DNA from: a virus
Direction: 5' to 3' (one strand)
DNA length: 64,000 nucleotides
Virus record (IMG/VR): IMGVR_UViG_3300008113_000016
Coordinates: 1-64,000 of that record
This document shows positions 50,384 through 57,664 of the stretch, in pieces (position 1 is the first letter of the stretch; every line of letters starts with the position of its first letter). Below the pieces are notes generated by a model. The model was not told the origin of the DNA and made no database searches. It was given only the letters and a program-made list of their open reading frames with translations. Made by a program: the position numbers and the translations under genes.

Positions 50384-52175
50384 TTTTAATTTTAACGAAC
50401 TCTTTGAAATATTAGATGGAGAAGAGTTTGAAGAAAGACCAGTAACCATTGAAGAGTTTGTTGAGTCACAAAACTATCTTGGCTTGCCACCACTTTCAGA
50501 TAACCAATATAAATGTATTCGTGCCATGTCTCAGATCTATAAGCAAGAAACTTTAGAAAGACTTTATGGAAAAGAAAAAGGGTTTGAACGTTGGAAGCAA
50601 ACATGCAACGAGGTTGTTCTTCAGTTAGGTAAGGGTAGTGGAAAAGATTATATGTCTACCATTGCAGTATCTTATATTGTTTACTTATTGTTATGCTTAA
50701 AGGATCCAGCAAAATATTTTGGCAAGCCTCCAGGAGATTCAATAGACCTAATTAATATTGCTATTAACGCTCAACAGGCTAAGAACGTTTTCTTTAAAGG
50801 TCTTTGTAATAGAATCGATAAGTCACCTTGGTTTGTTGGAAAGTACAATAAAAAGGCTGACAGCATAGACTTTGATAAGAATATATCTTGCTATTCTGGG
50901 CACTCAGAACGTGAGGCTTTTGAGGGTTACAACGTACTCACAGTAATCCTTGACGAGATTTCTGGTTTTGCTATAGACAACACTAGCGGTCATGAGCAGG
51001 CTAAAACTGGTTCAGCAATTTATGATATGTACCGTGCATCAGTTGATTCTCGTTTTCCAGATCACGGAAAGGTTATTCTTCTATCATTCCCTAGATATAA
51101 AAATGACTACATCCAGCAAAGGTACAATGCTGTTGTTGGAGAAAAAAATATTATCATTAAGCAGCATGAGTTTATTTTAAATGAAGAGTTGGATGAATCA
51201 GATCCATCAAACAAGTTTACTGTAGAGTGGGAAGAAGAGGAAATTATATCTTATAAGATACCTAAAGTTTTTGCTTTGAGAAGACCTACTTGGGACGTAA
51301 ACCCACAAAGATCTATTGAAGATTTTAAGATTGCTTTCTATACAAATCCAAACGATGCATTGGCACGTTTTGCCTGTATGCCTGGAGAAGCAGAAGATGC
51401 TTTCTTTAAGTTCAGAGATAAGATTGAAAAGGCTTTTAATGGACCAGATGCTTTTGTAAACAGCCGTGTTGAAGAATGGATGGTTCCAGATCCAACAAAA
51501 CAATACTATATGCATGTTGACTTAGCACAAAAGCACGACCATTGTGCGGTAGCAATGTCTCATGTCTCAAAGTGGGTTAATGTTTCTATGGGTAGTTACT
51601 CAACAGTTCAGCCAATAGTACAAGTTGACTTTGTAAAGTTTTGGACACCAAGACCTGGAGATCCAGTAGAACTAAAAGATGTAAAACAGTTTATCATTGA
51701 TATGCGTGGCTTAGGATTTGATATAAGATTAGTAACCTTTGACCGTTGGAATTCATTTGAAATAATGAATGAGTTGAAAGGGCTTGGAATGAATAGCGAA
51801 ACTCTTTCTGTTGCAAAAAAGCACTATGAAGATATGGCTATGATCATTGCAGAAGAAAGATTATCTGGTCCAGCAATACCCCTTTTGATAGATGAATTAC
51901 TTCAACTAAGAATCGTAAGAGACAAGGTAGACCACCCTAGAAAGGGTTCTAAGGACCTTTCAGACGCTGTTTGTGGTTCAATATACAACGCAATTGCATA
52001 TAGCCCTAAAAGGGTTGGAGAAGTAGAACTAGATATACACACATATAGAGACAGCAAGGTTGACAAACCACCACTAGGTATGGGAGAATATGACAATGTT
52101 ATCAGAGCACCAAAGAGTAGATCGGAGATGCCAGCAGAGATATCTGATTATCTTGCTGGATTAAAACTATTATGA
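50376..52175 (+). CDS. terL: terminase large subunit
   Basis: 599 residues. ATPase: Walker A LGKGSGKD (84-91, GKGSGKD exact) and Walker B VILDE (Asp193, Glu194). Nuclease: MHVDLAQKHDH (Asp382), and DLSDAVCG with Asp527 and Asp530. These are the packaging motor and the genome-cutting centres. It lies about 43 kb from the portal gene, a split from the usual tight terminase-portal order. The next gene starts inside its stop codon (ATGATG). Confidence 0.92.
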   Translation: MVDFNFNELFEILDGEEFEERPVTIEEFVESQNYLGLPPLSDNQYKCIRAMSQIYKQETLERLYGKEKGFERWKQTCNEVVLQLGKGSGKDYMSTIAVSYIVYLLLCLKDPAKYFGKPPGDSIDLINIAINAQQAKNVFFKGLCNRIDKSPWFVGKYNKKADSIDFDKNISCYSGHSEREAFEGYNVLTVILDEISGFAIDNTSGHEQAKTGSAIYDMYRASVDSRFPDHGKVILLSFPRYKNDYIQQRYNAVVGEKNIIIKQHEFILNEELDESDPSNKFTVEWEEEEIISYKIPKVFALRRPTWDVNPQRSIEDFKIAFYTNPNDALARFACMPGEAEDAFFKFRDKIEKAFNGPDAFVNSRVEEWMVPDPTKQYYMHVDLAQKHDHCAVAMSHVSKWVNVSMGSYSTVQPIVQVDFVKFWTPRPGDPVELKDVKQFIIDMRGLGFDIRLVTFDRWNSFEIMNELKGLGMNSETLSVAKKHYEDMAMIIAEERLSGPAIPLLIDELLQLRIVRDKVDHPRKGSKDLSDAVCGSIYNAIAYSPKRVGEVELDIHTYRDSKVDKPPLGMGEYDNVIRAPKSRSEMPAEISDYLAGLKLL

Positions 52176-52519
52176 TGAGTGAAGATTTTGATGAGGGCGA
52201 TGCTTTTGTTTCATACCTACTACAGAATGGACATATAGAAGTTCACGGTGTTGATAAGCGTGGAGAAATATATTATAAGTTTACAGAAAAAGGAATAAAA
52301 GAGCAGGCAGAGTTTGTAAAGGATCACCAGTCTGTAATATCTGAAGTTGTTTTTGCTCTTTGGGAAAAAAATTTAATGGATATGCAGATGAACCCAGAAA
52401 CAAACGATTGGATGGGCAAGCCTACAGAACTTGCCTTTACAGATCATGGAATAGAGTTAACGGTTGAAGAAGAAGATGTTTTGGACCAGATTAAGTCACA
52501 CTTTTTAGAAGGAAACTAA
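52172..52519 (+). CDS. small winged-helix-like protein
   Basis: 115 residues. The segment VSYLLQNGHIEVHGVDKRGEIYYKFTEKGIKEQ (about 12-45) looks like a winged helix: a helix followed by two strands with a turn. The rest is helical and acidic. It starts at ATG 52172 or 52175 overlapping the terminase stop, and the tRNA begins seven bases after its stop. Could be a regulator of the packaging operon. Not assigned. Confidence 0.55.
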   Translation: MMSEDFDEGDAFVSYLLQNGHIEVHGVDKRGEIYYKFTEKGIKEQAEFVKDHQSVISEVVFALWEKNLMDMQMNPETNDWMGKPTELAFTDHGIELTVEEEDVLDQIKSHFLEGN

Positions 52520-52525
52520 ATGTTT

Positions 52526-52598
52526 GCCTTTATAACTCAGTGGATAGAGTCACTGCCTTCTAAGCAGTTGGTCGCAGGTTCGATTCCTGCTAAGGGCG
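52526..52598 (+). tRNA. tRNA-Arg (anticodon TCT)
   Basis: All cloverleaf stems pair: acceptor GCCTTTA/TAAGGGC (one G-T pair), D arm ACTC/GAGT, anticodon arm ACTGC/GCAGT with loop CTTCTAA (anticodon TCT at 52559-52561), and T arm GCAGG/CCTGC with TTCGATT loop. CCA is not encoded. It reads AGA, the dominant arginine codon in most genes of this phage. Confidence 0.95.
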
Positions 52599-52616
52599 CA
52601 ATGAAAGGAAATTATT

Positions 52617-53645
52617 ATGGAAGATAAGTTATATCAGATTGCTATGGCACAAATAGACCCAAACGGTCTTTGCAATTCAGGCTGTTGGTTTTGTCCAGTA
52701 GCCTATTCACCAAACCCAGAGTTTGCAAAAAAGACAATGAGTCTAGAATTATTGGACAGTATTTGTAAGCAGTTGCACGAAGGAAAAGGAGACTTTGTTA
52801 CTCCAAACTTTGATTTTATTTATACTGCACATTACAATGAGGTGCTTTTGTATAAGCACTTTGAAGAAATGCTTCAGATATTTAGAAAATATAATTTTAA
52901 AACAATGGTTCTTTCAAACGGAATACCTTTAACCAATCAAAAGGTAGATATTATTAAGCAATATCCAGATGTTGTTTATGGCATATGCTTGAATATACCT
53001 TCATCTGAGCCAGAACTTTGGGCACAATATACCAAGTTTAATGTAAAGATGTTTGACAGATTAATGGGTCAAATTCAATATGCTATGGATGAATTGCCAG
53101 AATATGTTACAAGCAATAGGCTAACTATTCAGGTTAATGGTGTTAACGAAAACTCTTTATTCCACAAAGGTGGATGGTTGATCATGAAAGAAGGAGCACC
53201 ATCAATTGATATGAACCCATTGAGTGGAACACTAGCAAATCAAGTAAAGGGTTTTCAAGATAGATTCCCAGGACTTCAGGTTTACGATAACCCTTATCTA
53301 GTTGATAGAGCAGGTACTCTTGCAGATATGGGGATTATATCTAATGGGCTAGGCATTCAAAGAGATGCTAACGCTCTAGAACTACTTGAGATTCCTTCAA
53401 CTAAAAAGGTAATTGGTTGCAAAAATGGAAGAGAAGTTGGTGGTAGAGCAAAGGGTTGGATTCATGTCAATGCAAATGGTCATATGTTCATATGTTGCAA
53501 TGACTATGAAATGCAGACCATTTATGGCAACTTAGAAGAAAAACCATTAAAGGAAATTTGGAATAGCGAAGAGCACTTGAGCATGGTTCAGCAGGCTTAT
53601 GACACATTATGCAGAACTTGTGGTGCTGCAATCTGGAGCGAATGA
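52617..53645 (+). CDS. radical SAM enzyme with C-terminal SPASM-like Cys cluster
   Basis: 342 residues. The cluster motif CNSGCWFC (Cys19, Cys23, Cys26; C-x3-C-x2-C) is the radical SAM hallmark that binds the 4Fe-4S cluster. The C-terminal part has further cysteines at 268, 293, 294, 332 and 335 (FICCNDY, LCRTCGA), the layout of a SPASM domain holding extra clusters. Such enzymes modify peptides, tRNA or small molecules; the substrate is unknown. It begins 19 bases after the tRNA and ends just before a probable structured RNA. No precursor peptide was recognised in the window. Confidence 0.85.
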   Translation: MEDKLYQIAMAQIDPNGLCNSGCWFCPVAYSPNPEFAKKTMSLELLDSICKQLHEGKGDFVTPNFDFIYTAHYNEVLLYKHFEEMLQIFRKYNFKTMVLSNGIPLTNQKVDIIKQYPDVVYGICLNIPSSEPELWAQYTKFNVKMFDRLMGQIQYAMDELPEYVTSNRLTIQVNGVNENSLFHKGGWLIMKEGAPSIDMNPLSGTLANQVKGFQDRFPGLQVYDNPYLVDRAGTLADMGIISNGLGIQRDANALELLEIPSTKKVIGCKNGREVGGRAKGWIHVNANGHMFICCNDYEMQTIYGNLEEKPLKEIWNSEEHLSMVQQAYDTLCRTCGAAIWSE

Positions 53646-53651
53646 TATAAT
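53643..53651 (+). promoter_or_regulatory. extended -10 promoter of the structured RNA
   Basis: TGATATAAT overlaps the stop codon of the radical SAM gene. The predicted start (about 53658) lies one or two bases before the left arm of the closing stem of the RNA at 53660. Confidence 0.6.
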
Positions 53652-53659
53652 TGTATTAA

Positions 53660-53765
53660 GGTTCTGTGGCTATTATCTTAGGATGATATAGTTACAAATC
53701 GGCAAGAGGATATTAGACAGTGTTCTACCTCCCATACGGCAGGTTGACAAGGTTGCCACAGAACC
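53660..53765 (+). ncRNA. predicted structured RNA (5' leader or free small RNA)
   Basis: GGTTCTGTGGC (53660-53670) pairs perfectly with GCCACAGAACC (53755-53765), enclosing 84 bases. Inside, TATTATC (53671-53677) pairs with GATGATA (53682-53688) with loop TTAG, and GAGG ... CCTC with inner TAGA/TCTA forms another hairpin with a CAGTGT loop. A promoter box begins the RNA at its first base. It either leads the mRNA of the gene at 53793 (whose AGGAGG is 17 bases downstream), like a riboswitch, or is a free RNA. I know no family with this pattern. Confidence 0.55.
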
Positions 53766-53792
53766 CCCACTTACTTAAACTAGGAGGATATT

Positions 53793-53981
53793 ATGGATCT
53801 TAAAGAAAAGTCTTATGTACTTAATGCAACAGACCGTTGTGATAGATGCTATGCTCAGGCATATGTTTGGGTAAATGGGATTGCTGGAGAACTTTTGTTT
53901 TGTGGTCACCACTACAAAGAAAATGAAGAAAGCCTAAAGAGTTATGCTATTGAAATTGTAGATGAGAGGGATAAACTGTGA
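53793..53981 (+). CDS. DUF7455-like actinobacterial Cys/His protein
   Basis: 62 residues. DRCDRCYAQAYVWV with LLFCGHHYKENEE matches a small protein widely conserved in Actinobacteria, where the two Cys and the CGHH motif make a zinc site. The function is unknown. ATG 53793 is preceded by AGGAGG (53782-53787). Its presence is a good sign of an actinobacterial host. It is the first gene after the structured RNA and overlaps the thioredoxin gene by four bases. Confidence 0.75.
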   Translation: MDLKEKSYVLNATDRCDRCYAQAYVWVNGIAGELLFCGHHYKENEESLKSYAIEIVDERDKL

Positions 53982-54232
53982 GAGAAATTTTATACTTTAC
54001 TGCAAGTTGGTGTAACCCTTGTAAGAAGGTTAAGCCAATTGTAGAGGAGTTAAATAGTGAAATGAAAGATAAGATTAAGATTATAGATGTAGACGATAAT
54101 TTTAAAAAAGTTCAAGAGTTTGAAATCAAATCGGTTCCAACCTTTGTTGTTTTGGTTGACGGCAAAGAGGTTGAAAGAAGAACAGGTGCTCAGACAAAAG
54201 ACGAACTAGTGGAATTGTATAGTAGGGTCTGA
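53978..54232 (+). CDS. thioredoxin-like redox protein
   Basis: 84 residues, starting at GTG 53978. The redox centre WCNPC (residues 11-15) and the cis-Pro motif SVPTFVV (about 52) are the thioredoxin hallmarks. The protein is shorter than bacterial thioredoxin (about 105), so it may be a glutaredoxin-sized form. It could reduce the class II ribonucleotide reductase encoded at 349 or disulfides of other proteins. It overlaps the next gene by one base. Confidence 0.87.
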   Translation: MREILYFTASWCNPCKKVKPIVEELNSEMKDKIKIIDVDDNFKKVQEFEIKSVPTFVVLVDGKEVERRTGAQTKDELVELYSRV

Positions 54233-54408
54233 TGCCAAGATACGATTATAAATGCAATAAGTGTGGGATTACCATAGAGTTTGAGAGAGGGTTTGGAGAG
54301 GACACAGAGCCTATTTGCTGCAGCGAAGGCATGAGCAGGGTTTGGAGTGCTCCAGCAGCCGTTTTCAAGGGCACTGGCTTTTATTCCACAGATAATGCTA
54401 AAAACTAA
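54232..54408 (+). CDS. FmdB-type zinc ribbon protein
   Basis: A 58-residue gene below common length cut-offs. ATG 54232 overlaps the thioredoxin TGA. The sequence YDYKCNKCG near the start and the closing VFKGTGFYSTDN are typical of FmdB-type zinc ribbons, which are widespread small proteins of uncertain function. The second Cys pair is ICC. Its end leaves 27 bases before the next gene, whose promoter lies there. Confidence 0.8.
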   Translation: MPRYDYKCNKCGITIEFERGFGEDTEPICCSEGMSRVWSAPAAVFKGTGFYSTDNAKN

Positions 54409-54419
54409 AAACAATACCG

Positions 54420-54428
54420 TGATACAAT
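54420..54428 (+). promoter_or_regulatory. extended -10 promoter with leaderless spacing
   Basis: TGATACAAT, then seven bases, then ATG 54436; no ribosome-binding site is present. It would start the second fibre cluster. Confidence 0.6.
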
Positions 54429-54435
54429 TAGGATC

Positions 54436-54906
54436 ATGGCTGATCTTGGTTTTTCCCCTGGAGAATTAAATTTAAGTTTATATAAAGGTGACACCTTTTC
54501 AGCAAAAGTCATTGCAAAAGATGGCACTGGAAACACTCTAGATTTAACTGGATGGGCTATTAAGGCTTTAATTTATGCAGCAGATGGAGTAACACCTCTT
54601 AATTTTACGGATGGTGCTACTACCATTCCAGCAGAGTTTCAGATTGGATCAAAGAATTTAGGAGCAGGAGAAATCTTCATGTTCCTTCCAGATGGAGCAA
54701 CAAGACAGATTCCAACAGGTTCAAAGTTTGACGTAGAAATATCAAAGTTTTACTCAATAGATGAACTCAATGTAGACAATAATACTTCTACTTTAGAGCA
54801 GGATCAGTGGGTAGTTTTGACAATAATTAAGGGTACAATTACAGTAGTGAATGATATCACATATTCAACTGGTACAATTCCAGTTGGTAGGGGGCAGATA
54901 AACTGA
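54436..54906 (+). CDS. putative baseplate/fibre-attachment protein, leaderless
   Basis: 156 residues. The first ~100 residues (LSLYKGDTFSAKVIAKDGTGN, LDLTGWAIKALIY) resemble the N-terminal domain of phage baseplate upper (BppU-like) proteins that dock fibres. The end is beta-rich. Start ATG 54436 is placed by the -10 box seven bases upstream. First gene of the second fibre cluster and overlaps the next gene by one base. Confidence 0.65.
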   Translation: MADLGFSPGELNLSLYKGDTFSAKVIAKDGTGNTLDLTGWAIKALIYAADGVTPLNFTDGATTIPAEFQIGSKNLGAGEIFMFLPDGATRQIPTGSKFDVEISKFYSIDELNVDNNTSTLEQDQWVVLTIIKGTITVVNDITYSTGTIPVGRGQIN

Positions 54907-56978
54907 TGGCAGACGTAAGCGTATTAAGCGATTTAGCATCCATTGAAGTTAGCGTAGGTAATTTTGGTGGTGCTCAGATTTTGTTTGCTTCTGGAGCACC
55001 TTCTAGTGCTGTAGGTTCTAATGGCGATGTTTACTTTAATAAAACTAACGGTGATGTTTACAAGAAGGCTGCAGGATCTTGGACTCTAGAAACTAATGTT
55101 GGAACTCAAACCGAAATTGATGCTGCTGTTTCAATTATCAATACTGCTCTTGGAGATAAATCAGATAAGGCAACTACAATTACTGCTGGTCTGGGATTAT
55201 CTGGCGGAGGAAGCCTAGCAGCAAATAGAACAATCGATGTTGACTTTACAACAGTTGGCGGAGACAATGGAACAAATGAAGAGGTTGCAAGAGGCAATCA
55301 TATTCATGACGGAAGATATTATACTGAAACTGAATCAGATGCAAGATTTATTAATACAAACAAACTTGGTGTTGCAAACGGAGTAGCAACACTTGATCCA
55401 GATGGAAAGATTCCAGCCGTACAAATTCCAAGCGTTTCTTTGGTTGATGTTTTTACAGTTTCATCTGTAGCAGGATTGACAGCATTGTCAACCGCAAAGC
55501 AGGGTGACATTGGTATTGTTAATTCTTTAGGTCAAGACTATGCATATATTTTATCTACTGCAGATCCAGCAACATTATCTAACTGGATTGCACTTTCTTT
55601 CTTGCCAGGAGAATCAGTAAGTTCTGTTGACGGACAAAGAGGCGCAGTTGATTTATCAGCAATCTATCTAAAATTAACTCCAGGTTCTGCTCAAACAGTT
55701 AGCGGAGTCCTTAATCTAACAGGCAATGTATCTTTTACTAATGCGCCAACAATTGGAACTGGGGCAAATGGTAACAATACAGTATTAAATCAAGGAGAAA
55801 TTGAAGCAAAGATTGCTTTAGCAATTGAAGCATCACGACCAAATAAAACTTTTGATATTATTGGAAGCAACATTAGCAATACAACTGTACAACTTCAGTC
55901 TTTAGCAAATAAGACAAGTGGTGTTTCTACTGGAAATACTCCAAATCAATTTATGGTTTCTCAAACATTAATTCCTTTTAGAACTGGAGATGCTGTTACA
56001 ACTACTGCTGGCTCTGGTGTTACTATTCCTAGCGGATTAAACGCAACAACAACCTACTACGCTAGAGTATTTTCTATCGATCCAAGCGCAGCAACAGTTC
56101 CACCTTCATCAGTAACAAACTATGCTGTTACAGTTCCTTTTGGTACTGGAAGTGGATACTACTTGAATACAGTACAAAGACCAATTCTTTCATTCTTCCG
56201 TGGAAACACATATAACTTTAATCAAAACGATTCATCAAACGCTGGACACCCAGTCGGAATTACATCTATTGTAGATGATGAAGCAGGTCTTTTGACAATA
56301 GCACAGGGAGTAAAGTATTACTTAGATGGTGCTTTAGTTGCAGACTTTGTTGCATATGAAACTGGATTTGCTGCTGCCACAACAAGAAAAGTTGAATTTA
56401 TTCCAAACGGAAATACTCCAGCAACAGTATATTATTTCTGTGGTCACCATACGCTTATGGGCAACCAAATTAATGTTACAACATATAGCACTGGAAACAT
56501 AGATGTAACTACAGCAATTCCTCTATCTAGAGGGCAGGCTTCTTCTACTCTTTACAGCAATGCATATGGAGTTCAACTTTATAATACATATGAAAATGCA
56601 ATAAATGTTGGAAGTTATACTGGTCTTATTACTATAGGAACATTTACAACAAACCTTGTAGCACCAGATTTGCTTTACATTAACACAAACAACAACTTCT
56701 TAGAGTTTGATTTTGATATTACAACAGCAATCCAATCAACAACTTCTGGTCTTCAGTTACCAGGAACATTGCTAGATTTTCCACAGGCTCATGTAACGGT
56801 ATGGGACGGAGTAAGCAAGAGAAAAGTTGAGATTGAAACAATGATAGAGGCTATTGACACAAATGCAGATTCAGTTTTAGATGCTGCAAGATTAAAAGTT
56901 ATTTTTGCAAAAAGACCAAGATTAGGAGAAAACTACAGAGTACTTGTTGGTCAGTACTCTAAGGTAGTTAATACATAG
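54906..56978 (+). CDS. tail fibre protein with cupredoxin-like domain
   Basis: 690 residues. N-terminal fibre modules: FASGAPSSAVGSNGDVYFNK, then LGLSGGGSLAANRTIDVDF and NHIHDGRYYTETESDARF, typical of fibre shafts. Residues about 415-525 form a cupredoxin-like unit: FFRGNTYNFNQNDSSNAGHPV (His448), and YYFCGHHTLMG with Cys512, His515 and Met518, the exact ligand set of a type 1 copper site (C-x2-H-x2-M). The C-terminus is beta-rich. The unit could bind copper or be a fold reused for surface binding. Neighbours are all fibre genes. Confidence 0.75.
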   Translation: MADVSVLSDLASIEVSVGNFGGAQILFASGAPSSAVGSNGDVYFNKTNGDVYKKAAGSWTLETNVGTQTEIDAAVSIINTALGDKSDKATTITAGLGLSGGGSLAANRTIDVDFTTVGGDNGTNEEVARGNHIHDGRYYTETESDARFINTNKLGVANGVATLDPDGKIPAVQIPSVSLVDVFTVSSVAGLTALSTAKQGDIGIVNSLGQDYAYILSTADPATLSNWIALSFLPGESVSSVDGQRGAVDLSAIYLKLTPGSAQTVSGVLNLTGNVSFTNAPTIGTGANGNNTVLNQGEIEAKIALAIEASRPNKTFDIIGSNISNTTVQLQSLANKTSGVSTGNTPNQFMVSQTLIPFRTGDAVTTTAGSGVTIPSGLNATTTYYARVFSIDPSAATVPPSSVTNYAVTVPFGTGSGYYLNTVQRPILSFFRGNTYNFNQNDSSNAGHPVGITSIVDDEAGLLTIAQGVKYYLDGALVADFVAYETGFAAATTRKVEFIPNGNTPATVYYFCGHHTLMGNQINVTTYSTGNIDVTTAIPLSRGQASSTLYSNAYGVQLYNTYENAINVGSYTGLITIGTFTTNLVAPDLLYINTNNNFLEFDFDITTAIQSTTSGLQLPGTLLDFPQAHVTVWDGVSKRKVEIETMIEAIDTNADSVLDAARLKVIFAKRPRLGENYRVLVGQYSKVVNT

Positions 56979-56986
56979 GGGGAACC

Positions 56987-57649
56987 ATGGCAATTAAATA
57001 TTTATCAGATATAGATTTAGGCAACCTTCAGTTAGTTCGTGCCCGTGTTGAAAACCGATCAAACAATCCTACTGTCCCAACAGGAGAAGAAAACGATTAC
57101 AAGGGTTATGTATACTACAATACTGCAGATAACTCTTTTTACTATTTTAATGGAACTAGTTGGGTTAAACTAACCCAGGTAAACGTTGCAAGCGTTAACA
57201 ACTTAACTGGTGCAATCACTCTGACTACAAACGAAGTTCCAGAGGGAAGCAATAACAAGTATTATGTAAAAGAAACTGCACAAGATGATGTTGCTCAAAT
57301 GTTTACTGCAGCAACACACAGAGGTCTTAGCGTTAACTATAACGATTCAGCCAACACCCTCAGCGTGGACCTGACTCAAAACGTAACACTTACATTCCCT
57401 TATCAAGTTTTTACTGGATCATTAAACCAAACCACCTTTATTATGAACGAAGAAGTTCTAAGCCCAACTCACCTATTGGTGTCAGTTGGCGGAGTCATGC
57501 AAACCCCATTTGACTCCTACACAATCAATGGGTATCAACTAGTCTTCTCTGAAGCACCAGAAGAAGAAGCAAAAATCACAGTACGCTATATGGCTGCCCC
57601 TGTTGTAATCACAGATACGGTACAATTAGTAGACGGTGGAACATTTTAA
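56987..57649 (+). CDS. tail fibre/baseplate structural protein
   Basis: 220 residues, beta-rich. It contains YKGYVYYNTADNSFYYFNGTSWVKL, a common fibre module, then a stretch with VASVNNLTGAITLTTNEVPEGS, and ends with a domain LLVSVGGVMQTPFDSY that resembles fibre head-binding repeats of marine and freshwater phages. Probably a fibre or attachment piece; function from context. Confidence 0.7.
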   Translation: MAIKYLSDIDLGNLQLVRARVENRSNNPTVPTGEENDYKGYVYYNTADNSFYYFNGTSWVKLTQVNVASVNNLTGAITLTTNEVPEGSNNKYYVKETAQDDVAQMFTAATHRGLSVNYNDSANTLSVDLTQNVTLTFPYQVFTGSLNQTTFIMNEEVLSPTHLLVSVGGVMQTPFDSYTINGYQLVFSEAPEEEAKITVRYMAAPVVITDTVQLVDGGTF

Positions 57650-57664
57650 TGGAGGAATATACTA

